Below, piece after piece: positions 46,964 through 57,647 of a stretch of DNA of 64,000 bases. How positions within the stretch are numbered: position 1 is the stretch's first letter; every line of letters starts with the position of its first letter. Source of the DNA: Bordetella genomosp. 13 (lineage in GTDB: Bacteria > Pseudomonadota > Gammaproteobacteria > Burkholderiales > Burkholderiaceae_B). The stretch spans positions 62,001-126,000 of the forward strand of contig NZ_VEHL01000004.1 of NCBI RefSeq assembly GCF_007679965.1. The letters are read 5' to 3'. The translations under genes and the position numbers were made by a program. Below the pieces are notes generated by a model, which searched no databases, was not told the DNA's origin, and worked only from the letters and a program-made list of their open reading frames with translations.

Positions 46964-48049
46964 ATGAGCAAGATTAGCTTGATGCACAGCAGGACTTTCC
47001 ACTATCTGCTGATCGTGGTGACGGTGGCCTTCGCATGGGTGCTGCTGCCCTTCTGGAGCGCTGTATTCTGGGGCGGCACGCTGGCGATCCTGTTCGCGCC
47101 CGTGCAGCGCCGCATCCTCCATCGCGTGCACGGGCGGCGCAACCTGGCCGCGCTCCTGACGCTGGCGCTGGTGCTGCTGCTGGTCATCCTACCGCTGACC
47201 CTGATCGCGGGGTCGCTGGTGCAGGAAGGCGCCAACCTGTACCAGAGCATGCGCTCGGGCAACCTGGATTTCGGCCGCTTCTTCCAGCAGGCGATCGAGG
47301 CGCTGCCCATGCCGGTGCACGAGCTGCTGGCCCGCTTCGACGTGGGCGACGTCAAGAGCATCCAGGACAAGCTGACCGCCGGCGCCATGCAGGCCAGCCA
47401 GTTCCTGGCCACGCAGGCGTTCAACATCGGCCAGGACACGTTCCAGTTCCTGGTCAGCTTCGGCGTCATGATGTATCTGCTGTTCTTCCTCCTGCGCGAT
47501 GGCTCGGCGCTGTCGCGCCGCGTGCGGCGCGCGGTGCCGCTCAGCGACATGCACAAGCAGCACCTGTTCCGCAAGTTCACCACGGTGATCCGCGCCACGG
47601 TGAAGGGCAACGTCGCCGTGGCCGCCGTGCAGGGCCTGCTGGGCGGCATCATCTTCTGGATCCTCGGCATCCAGGGCGCCTTGCTGTGGGGCGTGGTGAT
47701 GGCGTTCCTGTCGCTGCTGCCGGCCATCGGCGCGGGCCTGATCTGGGCGCCCGTGGCCGCCTACTTCCTGCTCACCGGCGACATCTGGCAGGGCGTGGTG
47801 CTGATCCTGTTCGGCGTGCTGGTCATCGGTATGGTCGACAACGTGCTGCGCCCCATCCTGGTGGGCAAGGACACCAAGCTGCCCGACTACGTGGTGCTGA
47901 TCTCCACGCTGGGCGGCATGGCGCTGTTTGGGCTGAACGGCTTCGTCATCGGCCCGTTGATCGCGGCGCTGTTCGTGGCGTGCTGGGATCTGTTCTCGCC
48001 GCCGGAAGAGGTGGGCGACCAGTCCACCCCGCCGCCGGGGGTGTCGTGA
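46964..48049 (+). CDS. AI-2E family transporter (PerM/YdiK-like)
   Basis: Membrane protein of 361 residues with about eight helices: two to three at the N-terminus, a soluble loop (about 75-155) and a C-terminal block with GNVAVAAVQGLLGGIIFWILG and DNVLRPILVGKDTKLPDYVV, the family hallmark. Substrates are diverse in this family (autoinducer 2, ions), so the transported molecule is unknown. It is followed by an intrinsic terminator. Confidence 0.9.
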   Translation: MSKISLMHSRTFHYLLIVVTVAFAWVLLPFWSAVFWGGTLAILFAPVQRRILHRVHGRRNLAALLTLALVLLLVILPLTLIAGSLVQEGANLYQSMRSGNLDFGRFFQQAIEALPMPVHELLARFDVGDVKSIQDKLTAGAMQASQFLATQAFNIGQDTFQFLVSFGVMMYLLFFLLRDGSALSRRVRRAVPLSDMHKQHLFRKFTTVIRATVKGNVAVAAVQGLLGGIIFWILGIQGALLWGVVMAFLSLLPAIGAGLIWAPVAAYFLLTGDIWQGVVLILFGVLVIGMVDNVLRPILVGKDTKLPDYVVLISTLGGMALFGLNGFVIGPLIAALFVACWDLFSPPEEVGDQSTPPPGVS

Positions 48050-48081
48050 TCGGTTGATCGTTTCGTTTTTGGCTTGAATTG

Positions 48082-48105
48082 GCCCGCCGACTGGCGGGCT
48101 TTTTC
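48082..48105 (+). terminator. terminator after AI-2E family gene
   Basis: The stem GCCCGCC/GGCGGGC with loop GACT is followed by a T run (48100-48104), 33 bases beyond the stop. Confidence 0.85.
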
Positions 48106-48211
48106 GTGGGCGCTCCTCGCAGTTGGACGCGAGCGTAAATGGACCGTTGGAGCGGGGCAGGTACGGCGATTGCTGCCGCCCTGGACCGTTCTTTTACTTC
48201 AGGAGTGGACC

Positions 48212-48835
48212 ATGCCCCGATCGAATGCGATGCGCTTTTCGTACCCGTTGCGCCTGAGCGCGGCGGCCTTGCTGGCCTTGTACGCGGCGGCGAGCGCGAG
48301 CGCGCAACCGTCCACGGGACAGCCCGGTGCCGCGGCGCCGAAAGAGCAGGCCGTGCAACAGGAGAGCAAGGGGGCTGGCCAACAGGGCACGTCGAGTTCG
48401 AAGCCGACGTCGTCGAATGGGACCTCGAACGAATCTTCGACCAAGGGACCTTCATCGAAAGGGGCTTCCGGTTCCTCATCGAACGGGGCTTCATCGAAGG
48501 GGGCTTCATCGAAGGGGGCTTCATCGAAGGGGGCCGCAGGCTCATCCTCGAAGGCATCCGCGTCGAAGACGCCTGCGTCCAAGGAGGCCGGAGCAAAACC
48601 CGCGCAAGGAAAGCAGACTCGGAACGGCGCATCACAGGGCCAGCAGGCGGGACAGAATCCGGCGCCCGCCGCGACCCCACCCGCCGCGGGCCAGCCCGCG
48701 CCTGGGCAGCCGGCCGCCCAGCCCACGCCGGGACAAGGCACGGTCAAGGGTTCGACCGCCAATTCTGTGCAGGACGGCAAGACGCCAGCCGGGCAGGCGG
48801 GCTCGGCGGGGCATAAAACGGGGGCGGGCAGGTAG
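48212..48835 (+). CDS. secreted low-complexity Ser/Gly/Ala/Pro protein
   Basis: Unknown protein. The ATG at 48212 has AGGAG seven bases upstream and gives 207 residues. A Sec signal peptide (about 1-36, RLSAAALLALYAAASASA) is followed by an entirely low-complexity mature part: SSKGA repeats (about 70-110), then KTPASKEAGAKPAQG, then Gln/Ala/Pro-rich AGQPAPGQPAAQP. No folded domain is visible; it is probably an extended, disordered periplasmic or surface protein. The overlapping frames here are also open because of the biased composition, but only this one has a ribosome site and a signal peptide. Confidence 0.65.
   Translation: MPRSNAMRFSYPLRLSAAALLALYAAASASAQPSTGQPGAAAPKEQAVQQESKGAGQQGTSSSKPTSSNGTSNESSTKGPSSKGASGSSSNGASSKGASSKGASSKGAAGSSSKASASKTPASKEAGAKPAQGKQTRNGASQGQQAGQNPAPAATPPAAGQPAPGQPAAQPTPGQGTVKGSTANSVQDGKTPAGQAGSAGHKTGAGR
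48452..48535 (+). repeat. 15-bp coding tandem repeat (SSKGA units)
   Basis: The unit TCATCGAAGGGGGCT and close variants occur five times: 48452-48466, then after nine bases 48476-48490, 48491-48505, 48506-48520 and 48521-48535. The unit length is a multiple of three, so copy-number change alters length but not frame. Identical neighbouring copies suggest recent slippage. Confidence 0.85.
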
Positions 48836-48946
48836 CTGGGTCGACTGGGGGGAGGCCTCGGAGACGTCGGGCTATCGAGCATGACTTCGATCGGGTGGAA
48901 TACCCAGAGGATGCACGCCGGCGCGATTGAAGACGAGACGGCGACT

Positions 48947-49005
48947 GTAAACTTGCGTTGTCCAACAATGGCCAGTTAACCTGCGTTGTCCAACAATGGC
49001 CAGTT
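48947..49005. repeat. 28-bp tandem repeat, possible insertion-sequence end remnant
   Basis: A 28-base unit occurs twice head to tail; TGCGTTGTCCAACAATGGCC is identical in both (48954-48973 and 48982-49001). Read on the minus strand it is GGCCATTGTTGGACAACGCA. Repeated TGGACAACxC-type units of this sort are found at the ends of IS21-family elements. No transposase is present in the surrounding bases (48836-49043), so at most a fragment remains. Confidence 0.5.
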
Positions 49006-49043
49006 TAAGATTCGCCGCGACACAACGACAGAAGCAATAGGCC

Positions 49044-49472
49044 ATGGATGATCGTCGGGCAAGGCTGGTTCCGGAACTGCTGGTGGCTGATCTGTCCGCC
49101 AGCCTGGCGTTCTGGATCGGGTTATGCGGATTCTCGGTTTTCTACCGTCGCGACGAGGCCGGGTTCGTATACCTGGATCTGCATGGCGCGCAGGTCATGC
49201 TGGTGGAACAGCGTGGCGACGGATACTGGATCACCGCGCCATTGGATCGGCCGCTGGGTCGAGGCATGAATCTCGAGATCAAGGTGGATGCCATCGAACC
49301 CATCGTCGCGACATTGGCGCGGGCAGCGTGGCCGCTGTTCCGGCAGCCTGAAGAGCAGTGGTATCGCAGCGACGATAGGGAGATCGGCGTGCGGGAATTC
49401 CTGGTGCAGGACCCCGACGGCTATCTGCTGCGCTTTTCGGCGCGTATAGGCGAACGGCCGTGCGCGCGATAG
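49044..49472 (+). CDS. VOC-superfamily protein (bleomycin-resistance-like)
   Basis: The 142-residue protein is a vicinal-oxygen-chelate fold of two beta-alpha-beta3 modules. VPELLVADLSASLAFWIGLCGF and the later EFLVQDPDGYLLRFSARIG are close to the bleomycin-binding branch, which sequesters drug rather than degrading it. Substrate is unproven; many homologues have other roles. It sits directly after the 28-bp tandem repeat. Confidence 0.78.
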   Translation: MDDRRARLVPELLVADLSASLAFWIGLCGFSVFYRRDEAGFVYLDLHGAQVMLVEQRGDGYWITAPLDRPLGRGMNLEIKVDAIEPIVATLARAAWPLFRQPEEQWYRSDDREIGVREFLVQDPDGYLLRFSARIGERPCAR

Positions 49473-49545
49473 GTCCGCCGCTGTGACATAAAACGCGCAC
49501 CGGACTTGCGGCGAAGGGGCGGCTGGGCTAGGCGCGCAGGCATCG

Positions 49546-50427
49546 ATGCATGCCGGTGCCGTACAATCCGTCCCCGTGCCTACACGTCGTTCCTCTCGAA
49601 AGCCCGCCTCGCGTAAAGCGGGTTCCGCGTCAAGATTCCTGCGCGCCCTGGTCGCCTCCGCGACTGTCTCCTTCAGCGCGGCCACGTATTACCTGCATTC
49701 GGGGCTGCCCGCGTGGATACGGGTACCCGATCCGTTTCCCGCCGCGCCAGCCGACGCGCAGTCACGGGCGCAGGCGCCCACCCGCTTCGCGGCGTGCCGC
49801 CACTTTTTCCCCGACGCCGCGCCACCCGCCGCACCAGACACCGGTGCGCGGCGCGAGCTGTGCTTCTCCGGGTTTGCCGTCCTGTATGACGGCGCCCGCA
49901 AGACGCCGATCTTCGTTGCCGAACGCCTGAATCGCCGCCTGCTGCAGCAGGGGCAGGACCTGGAACGCACCGATCGCTTCTATGCCGAGGCGCGCCTGCC
50001 GATCTGGGAGCGGGCGCAGCTGGACGACTATCGCGGCTCGGGCTACGCGCGCGGCCACATGGCGCCGGCAGGAGACATGGCCACCGAAGAGGCCATGGCG
50101 CAGAGCTTCTCGCTGGCGAACATCGTGCCGCAGAACACGACGCAGAACTCGGGGCCCTGGAGCCGCATCGAGCAGGACACGCGGAAGTACGTGATGCGCG
50201 CGGCTGGCGATGTATACGTGTACACGGGGCCGATCTACAGCGACCGGCCCAAGACCATCGGCTCGGGCGTGGCCGTGCCCAGCTACGTGTACAAGGTCGT
50301 CTACGACGCCACGACGCGCAAGTCCTGGGTGCACTGGCAGGCAAACCAGGCGGATGCGCAGGCGGGGGCGCCGATCAGCTATGCGGAGTTCGTGCGGCGG
50401 ACGGGGTTGCACCTGTTGAAGGAGTGA
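49546..50427 (+). CDS. NUC1-type DNA/RNA non-specific endonuclease
   Basis: Sugar-non-specific beta-beta-alpha-metal nuclease. Of 293 residues, a basic N-terminus and a membrane or signal helix (about 32-50, FLRALVASATVSFSAATYYL) suggest export or inner-membrane anchoring. The catalytic motif is YARGHMAPAGDM with His171, followed by the metal-binding Asn in FSLANIVPQNTTQN. The start is ATG 49546, although GTG 49576 is possible. The tRNA gene follows 108 bases later. Confidence 0.88.
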   Translation: MHAGAVQSVPVPTRRSSRKPASRKAGSASRFLRALVASATVSFSAATYYLHSGLPAWIRVPDPFPAAPADAQSRAQAPTRFAACRHFFPDAAPPAAPDTGARRELCFSGFAVLYDGARKTPIFVAERLNRRLLQQGQDLERTDRFYAEARLPIWERAQLDDYRGSGYARGHMAPAGDMATEEAMAQSFSLANIVPQNTTQNSGPWSRIEQDTRKYVMRAAGDVYVYTGPIYSDRPKTIGSGVAVPSYVYKVVYDATTRKSWVHWQANQADAQAGAPISYAEFVRRTGLHLLKE

Positions 50428-50447
50428 CGATGCCCAGCGTCTTGCGT

Positions 50448-50477
50448 TTGCAATGTGGAAAAATCTCGTGTTAGAAT
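50448..50477 (+). promoter_or_regulatory. promoter of tRNA-Met
   Basis: TTGCAA (50448-50453) and TAGAAT (50472-50477) are 18 bases apart, placing the start of transcription about 50 bases before the tRNA. Confidence 0.6.
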
Positions 50478-50534
50478 CTTGTTCTTCGCTTGAACGCGCT
50501 TCCAAGCCGGTTCAAGTGGCATCGCAAGATGCAT

Positions 50535-50611
50535 GGCGCATTAGCTCAGCCGGTTAGAGCGACGGAATCATAATCCGCAGGTCCCCTGTTCGAATCAGGG
50601 ATGCGCCACCA
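50535..50611 (+). tRNA. tRNA-Met (CAU), elongator type
   Basis: A 77-base cloverleaf: acceptor GGCGCAT/ATGCGCC, D-arm GCTC/GAGC, anticodon stem ACGGA/TCCGC with loop ATCATAA (anticodon CAT), T-arm CCCTG/CAGGG with TTCGAAT, and encoded CCA. The first anticodon-stem pair is A.C. The first acceptor pair is G-C, so it is not the initiator. A CAU anticodon can also belong to lysidine-modified tRNA-Ile2; the stem and loop sequence favours Met. Confidence 0.92.
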
Positions 50612-50621
50612 GAATTTAAAG

Positions 50622-50647
50622 CGGCCCGCAGCGATGCGGGCCGTTTT
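50622..50647 (+). terminator. terminator after tRNA-Met
   Basis: CGGCCCGCA/TGCGGGCCG with loop GCGA, followed by TTTT, starts 10 bases after the tRNA CCA end. Confidence 0.85.
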
Positions 50648-50770
50648 GCTTTCCGCGTCCAGGGACGATGTCCGCAGAAATATGGACGTTTCCATCTGGT
50701 TACCTTGAGGTTCGCCGAGCCGCGCGGCGACGCCATACACTGGCGTCCCGTTTTGCAGAAGGTACGACTC

Positions 50771-50929
50771 ATGAAAATCCTCGCAGCTCTTGCCCTAGCG
50801 CTCAGCCTCGCAGGCTGTGCGGTCCACACACCGGATGGATCGGTGATCGTCGATCCGAGCCCTGGCTATGGGCATGGGGGCGGCGGAAATTTCTGTCCGC
50901 CCGGACAGGCGAAGAAGGGCAACTGCTAG
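50771..50929 (+). CDS. very small lipoprotein
   Basis: A 52-residue product starting MKILAALALALSLAGCAVHT, a lipoprotein signal with lipobox SLAGC. The mature part is about 36 residues, Gly/Pro-rich, with two further Cys (NFCPPGQAKKGNC) that could form a disulfide. AAGG precedes the start. The family is not recognised. The frame upstream to 50705 has no signal features. Confidence 0.65.
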   Translation: MKILAALALALSLAGCAVHTPDGSVIVDPSPGYGHGGGGNFCPPGQAKKGNC

Positions 50930-51029
50930 CACCTGCCCCTCGAGCGCTGCCCGGATGACCGCCGACGGCCCGGCTTGCCGCCAAGCCGTGCCGTCCGGCC
51001 TCGATCGACGCATCGGGCCTGGCCGGCAT

Positions 51030-51320
51030 CTACTTGAGATACGTCCGCAGCAGCTTCATCAGATCGTCGATATCGGCCTCGGCGTGCGCATGGTGGTGGC
51101 CGCCCGAGGCGCCGCTCGCGGTGCCGAACAGTTCCCGCAGATGGCTGTCCAGCACTTCAGCCATCAATCCGTTGGCCGCGCCGCGCAGCGCGGCGATCTG
51201 CTGCAACAAGGCCCGGCAGTCGGTGCCCTCTTCGACGGCCCGTTCCAGTGCCGTGGCCTGTCCTTGGATGCGGCGCAGTCGCGTAATGGCCCGCTTCTTG
51301 TCTTCGGGCGAATGGGGCAT
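51030..51320 (-). CDS. frmR: FrmR/RcnR-family formaldehyde- or metal-responsive repressor
   Basis: CsoR-like all-helical DNA-binding protein of 96 residues. It keeps Pro2, Cys35 and His60, the residues that react with formaldehyde in FrmR. A Gly-His-rich insert (GASGGHHHAHAEAD, about 69-83) precedes the last helix and could bind metal. It lies 147 bases downstream of frmA on the same strand rather than upstream as in E. coli. Operator-like sites before frmA support a role in controlling formaldehyde detoxification. Confidence 0.88.
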   Translation of the reverse strand: MPHSPEDKKRAITRLRRIQGQATALERAVEEGTDCRALLQQIAALRGAANGLMAEVLDSHLRELFGTASGASGGHHHAHAEADIDDLMKLLRTYLK

Positions 51321-51467
51321 GAGTCGGCGCTCCTGGTGATCGGGCCGGATGGCGCGTGAAAGCGGGGGACGTTCGCCGGCCCTTCCATGACGAACCGGCC
51401 GGCCGCCCGGCGGCGTCGCCGGTGTGCCGCGAGGGCACGGCCGGCGTCCACGCGCCGTGGTTCGCGA

Positions 51468-52646
<1,179 letters not shown>

Positions 52647-52649
52647 CTA

Positions 52650-52687
52650 TACCCCATGGGAGTATTAGAGCATACTGCGGGGGAGTA
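52650..52687 (-). promoter_or_regulatory. two FrmR/RcnR-like operators upstream of frmA
   Basis: TACTGCGGGGGAGTA (52673-52687) and TACCCCATGGGAGTA (52650-52664) both have the layout TAC(T)-G/C tract-AGTA, the form of operators bound by RcnR/CsoR/FrmR proteins. Their centres are 23 bases apart, about two helical turns. The only such repressor gene nearby is frmR. Confidence 0.65.
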
Positions 52688-52719
52688 TAGGCGCGCCGTA
52701 TCCATCCCCCATCAAGAAA

Positions 52720-52744
52720 TTGGCCCGGCGACAGGCCGGGCCAA
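52720..52744 (-). terminator. terminator of the egtD-egtB operon
   Basis: On the minus strand the 10-bp stem TTGGCCCGGC/GCCGGGCCAA with a five-base loop is followed by ATTTCTT, 62 bases beyond the egtB stop. Confidence 0.75.
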
Positions 52745-52805
52745 CGGGGCATCATCACGTCGGGACCCGCCGGAGGCGACAGAGCGCACTCCGGCGACAG
52801 GCCTG

Positions 52806-54149
<1,344 letters not shown>

Positions 54150-54178
54150 CGGGGCTCCAGGAAAGGGCAGGACTCGCA

Positions 54179-55150
54179 TCAGGCACGCGCGCTGAAGACG
54201 GAGAACCAGTCGCGCCGGTCGGACCAGTGCTGCACGTCGGCGAAGCCGGCCTCGTGCAGCAGGGCGGCGAAGCGCTCGACGGTGTACTTGTACGAGCTTT
54301 CGGTGTGGATGCTCTGGCCGCGCGCGAAGCGGCGCTCGCCGCCCGGCCACTTCACCAGCACGTCGGCCGCGGCCCGCAGGTGCATTTCCACGCGCGACTC
54401 GGTCTCGTTGAAGTGCGCTTCGTGGCGCCAGTCCTCGACGCGGAAATTGCTGCCCAGCAGCGTGTTCACGTGCCGCAGCATGTTCAGGTTGAACGCGCCC
54501 GTCAGCCCCAGTGCGTCGTCATACGCGGGCTCCAGTACGCTGCGCGGCTTGACGCGGTCCACGCCGACCAGCAGGCCGCCGCCTGGGCACAGGGCGCGGA
54601 TGCGCTGCAGCAGGGCCAGGGCCTCGTCGGGCGTCAGGTTGCCGATGCTGGATCCCGGATAGAAGAACAGGCGGTTCTCGGCGGGCACGCTGTCGGGCAA
54701 CTCGAACGCATGCGAGAAGTCGCGGCCCAGCGCGCAGATGTCCAGGGCGGGGTGGGCGTGGCGCAGCCGCGCCACGGCGTCGTTCAGATAATCGGCCGAA
54801 ATGTCGATGGGCACGTAGCGCGCGGGCTTGAGCACCGGAAACAGCTTCTCGGCCTTGACGCAATCGCCCGCGCCCAGGTCGATCAGCGATTCGATCCGCC
54901 CGACGTGGCGCGCGATGCGCGGCGCCTGCTCACGCAGGATCTCGGCTTCGCAGCGGGTGGGGTAGTACTCGGGCAGCAGGGTCAGCGCGGTGAACAGGCT
55001 GGATCCCAGCGAGTCATACAGGTATTTGGGGCTGATGGTGGGGTTGGCGGCGGTCAGGCCGGCGCGCAATTCATCGGCCGCGGTGCCGGTGCGGGAGACC
55101 GGGGCGGCGGATGCCGAAGCCGGAGCCAGGGAAGTCAGGGAGCGTGCCAT
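54179..55150 (-). CDS. egtD: L-histidine N-alpha-methyltransferase EgtD
   Basis: Trimethylates histidine to hercynine using S-adenosylmethionine, the first step of ergothioneine synthesis. The 323 residues have the SAM-binding motif LIDLGAGDCVKAEKL, the histidine-site segments PKYLYDSLGSSLF and FFYPGSSIGNLTPDEA, and the C-terminal HTESSYKYT. Its stop lies 29 bases before the preferred egtB start and overlaps an alternative one. Confidence 0.94.
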   Translation of the reverse strand: MARSLTSLAPASASAAPVSRTGTAADELRAGLTAANPTISPKYLYDSLGSSLFTALTLLPEYYPTRCEAEILREQAPRIARHVGRIESLIDLGAGDCVKAEKLFPVLKPARYVPIDISADYLNDAVARLRHAHPALDICALGRDFSHAFELPDSVPAENRLFFYPGSSIGNLTPDEALALLQRIRALCPGGGLLVGVDRVKPRSVLEPAYDDALGLTGAFNLNMLRHVNTLLGSNFRVEDWRHEAHFNETESRVEMHLRAAADVLVKWPGGERRFARGQSIHTESSYKYTVERFAALLHEAGFADVQHWSDRRDWFSVFSARA

Positions 55151-55235
55151 GCGTTCGAGTCCGTCCTGAGGGAGGGGGGAAGGGGGGAGCGCTATGCGAG
55201 CCGATCTGCGGTCGTCTACCCTGGCGAACTTGTCG

Positions 55236-55270
55236 TCTTATTCTCCGTGGGCGATTTCTTATTCTCTGTG
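55236..55270. repeat. spaced direct repeat upstream of egtD
   Basis: TCTTATTCTCCGTG (55236-55249) and TCTTATTCTCTGTG (55257-55270) repeat with a 21-base period, two helical turns, about 90-120 bases upstream of the egtD start. It is the clearest feature in the 341-base gene-free stretch between egtD and the next gene; the rest shows nothing I can name. Possible regulator-binding sites. Confidence 0.45.
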
Positions 55271-55491
55271 CTTATTGTGCCTGCCGGGCCAGTCGGAGTG
55301 TCAAGCGGGCGTAGTCGGATTGCAAAGGACTTTTACGAAATGCGGCGGGCAAGCCGGTGTTTCGCTTGCCAGAAATACCGTGCTACGGCTCGTTGCCATT
55401 CATCAGGGCGCGCCAAAGCGGCATTGGTAAGAATAAGGCCATCGTGTTGCGGCACTGCGTCTGCCGCGGCAGCACTTGCCAGGAGGCTTGT

Positions 55492-56109
55492 ATGTCCACC
55501 ATCGTTGTTGCCCGGTTCGATAGTCTTGCGTCGGCTCGCAGTGCGGCACATGCCCTGGTTGCGGACGGCTTCGCGGAAGAGGCGGTCAGCATGTTCCATG
55601 GCGAGTCGTCCGTGGGCGATGCGGGCGAGCACAGCCTGCGGGGCGGTCCCGACCTGGGCACGGCCGTGGGGCGCAAAGGCGCCGTCTCGGTCGTTGCCGC
55701 GGTGTCCGCGCTGGGCGCATTGATCGGCACGGCACTGTTCTCGTTGCCGCAATGGAGCGACGGCATGGCCTTGGCGGCCGGCGCCGCTGCCGGCGGTTAT
55801 CTGGGCGCGCTGCTGGGAACGCTGTGGATGGTGGGCGCCCTGCCGGGACAGGCGGGCGGCCTGAACAGCGGCCTGTTCGGCAAGACCATACTGGTGGCCG
55901 TGCAGGTGCATACGGCCGGCGTGCCGATGGTGACGGCGCTGCTGCGCGACGCGGGCGGCGTGCATGTCGCGCAGGCACGCGGCCCGTGGCAGGTGGCGGA
56001 TTACTGGAAGCCCGCCCAGCAGCCCGTTGAAAAGGAAAAGGCACGGGTGTGGCGTCCCGTCGCCGCGGTGCGGCCCGCCGCCGCGCGCCGCACGCAGTGG
56101 CAGCCTTGA
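55492..56109 (+). CDS. membrane protein with glycine-zipper segment, unknown function
   Basis: The ATG at 55492 with AGGAGG five bases upstream gives 205 residues. The N-terminal part (STIVVARFDSLASARSAAHA) resembles the alpha-beta repeat of general-stress-type proteins. The centre has two hydrophobic segments rich in Gly and Ala (VAAVSALGALIGTALF; AAGAAAGGYLGALLGTLWMV). A second alpha-beta segment (KTILVAVQVHTAGVPMVTALLR) follows, and the tail is basic and proline-rich. The 3' end overlaps the start of the cardiolipin synthase gene by about 60 bases, so they are probably co-transcribed. Confidence 0.75.
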   Translation: MSTIVVARFDSLASARSAAHALVADGFAEEAVSMFHGESSVGDAGEHSLRGGPDLGTAVGRKGAVSVVAAVSALGALIGTALFSLPQWSDGMALAAGAAAGGYLGALLGTLWMVGALPGQAGGLNSGLFGKTILVAVQVHTAGVPMVTALLRDAGGVHVAQARGPWQVADYWKPAQQPVEKEKARVWRPVAAVRPAAARRTQWQP

Positions 56110-57518
56110 GTGCCACGGGTGGCGCGTCCTTCCTGACTCTGCTGGCGCGCTGCGGCGCGGCGGGGTTGATAGCCCTGCTCGCGGCCTGTGCCAGCGTTCC
56201 CGACACCACTTTACTTCGCGAGCGCGGCCAACAGGCCGCGCGTTCGAAGGACATCGGCTGGCAGAGTTATGAGCGCGGTCGCGACCTGGCGAGCAAGCAC
56301 GCAGGTGCGCAGGGCGCGGGCAGCCAGAAGGACTTCCTGGCGCATCACCTCGAAGTGGAGCAGGCCGTCAGCGGCGTCCCGCTGGTGGCAGGCAATCAGG
56401 TGAAGCTGCTGGAGGATGGGCCCACGGCGTATGGCGCCATGCTGCGCGCCATCGGCCAGGCGCAGCGCTACGTCCACATGGAGACCTACATCTTCGACGA
56501 CGACGAGGACGGCCGCCGGTTCGTCGACGCGTTGATCGCGGCGCGCCAGCGCAACGTCGAAGTGGCGCTGATGGTGGACGCGGTGGGTACGATGAACACC
56601 TCCGAAGCGCTGTTCAAGCAGTTGCGCGACGCGGGCGTGCAGGTGGCCGTATTCAACCCGCTCAATCCCGTCGAGGCCCGCGCCGGCTGGTCGCCTAACG
56701 AGCGCAACCATCGCAAGGTGCTGGTGGTGGACGGCCACATCGGATATCTGGGCGGCATGAACATCAGCGGCGTGTATTCGTCGCGCGCCAGCAGCGCCTC
56801 GGGCTCGGGCGGCGGCAAGAGCGAGGCGCCGTGGCGGGACACGCACGTCGAGATCCGCGGGCCCGGCGTGGCGCAGCTCGAGCAGGTGATCCGCGACGGC
56901 TGGGCCTCGCAGAAAGGGCCGCCGCTGACCGAATGGATCACCGCCGCGCCGCCGCCCAGCCAGGGCGACCTGACGGTGCGCATCCTGGCCAACCAGCCCG
57001 ACGACGCCGACGGCTACACGGTGTACCTGACCATGATGTCGGCGTTCGCCAGCGCACGCCAGTCCATTCACATCACCATGGCGTATTTCGCGCCGGACCC
57101 GGCCTTCGTGGAAGTGCTGGCCGATGCCGCGCGGCGCGGCGTGGACGTGGCGATGGTGCTGCCCGGCTTCAGCGATTCGTCGCTGGTGCTGTATGCGGGA
57201 CAGTCGCACTATGGCGACCTGCTGCGGGCGGGCGTGAAGATCTACGAGCGGCGCGACGCGCTGCTGCATGCCAAGACGGCCGTGGTGGACGGGGTATGGT
57301 CCACCGTCGGCTCCAGCAACATGGATTGGCGCAGCTTCGCATTGAACTACGAGGTGAACGCCGTCATCCTGGGCAGCGCGTTCGGCGCTGAAATGGAGGC
57401 CATGTTCAAGCAGGACGTGGCCAACGCCACGCCCGTGGATCTGCAGGCCTGGGAAGACCGCGGAGTGGGCGAGCGCGTGATGGAGGGAGTGTCGCGGCTG
57501 TTCGAGCGGTGGCTGTGA
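56049..57518 (+). CDS. cardiolipin synthase / phospholipase D family lipoprotein
   Basis: Contains two complete phospholipase D catalytic motifs, NHRKVLVVDG and LHAKTAVVDG, in the cardiolipin-synthase arrangement; makes cardiolipin or transfers phosphatidyl groups. The N-terminus ends in a lipobox-like LLAAC, suggesting a lipid anchor instead of the usual membrane helices. The GTG at 56049 with AAAAGG upstream gives 489 residues; GTG 56097 and TTG 56106 are alternative starts. It overlaps the upstream membrane-protein gene. Confidence 0.87.
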   Translation: MASRRRGAARRRAPHAVAALSATGGASFLTLLARCGAAGLIALLAACASVPDTTLLRERGQQAARSKDIGWQSYERGRDLASKHAGAQGAGSQKDFLAHHLEVEQAVSGVPLVAGNQVKLLEDGPTAYGAMLRAIGQAQRYVHMETYIFDDDEDGRRFVDALIAARQRNVEVALMVDAVGTMNTSEALFKQLRDAGVQVAVFNPLNPVEARAGWSPNERNHRKVLVVDGHIGYLGGMNISGVYSSRASSASGSGGGKSEAPWRDTHVEIRGPGVAQLEQVIRDGWASQKGPPLTEWITAAPPPSQGDLTVRILANQPDDADGYTVYLTMMSAFASARQSIHITMAYFAPDPAFVEVLADAARRGVDVAMVLPGFSDSSLVLYAGQSHYGDLLRAGVKIYERRDALLHAKTAVVDGVWSTVGSSNMDWRSFALNYEVNAVILGSAFGAEMEAMFKQDVANATPVDLQAWEDRGVGERVMEGVSRLFERWL

Positions 57519-57647
57519 CGGCGCCGCCGAGGCCGGCCAACTGGGCAGGATGCACCGCGCCCGGCAATGCCTGACCAGACGCGCTGCGGGAGGCGCAAGC
57601 CTTCCGCTTGCATGGCTGCGTACCTGCGCGCCTGGGTGCCCGGCACC

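Noticed and set aside
48139..48884. Alternative frames over the low-complexity gene on both strands
   Set aside because: They stay open only because of repeated GC-rich codons. None has a ribosome site and signal peptide like the frame starting at 48212.
50535..50611. tRNA-Ile2 (CAU, lysidine) instead of tRNA-Met
   Set aside because: The anticodon stem and loop CGGAATCATAATCCG resembles betaproteobacterial elongator Met tRNA more than Ile2. The choice is not absolute.
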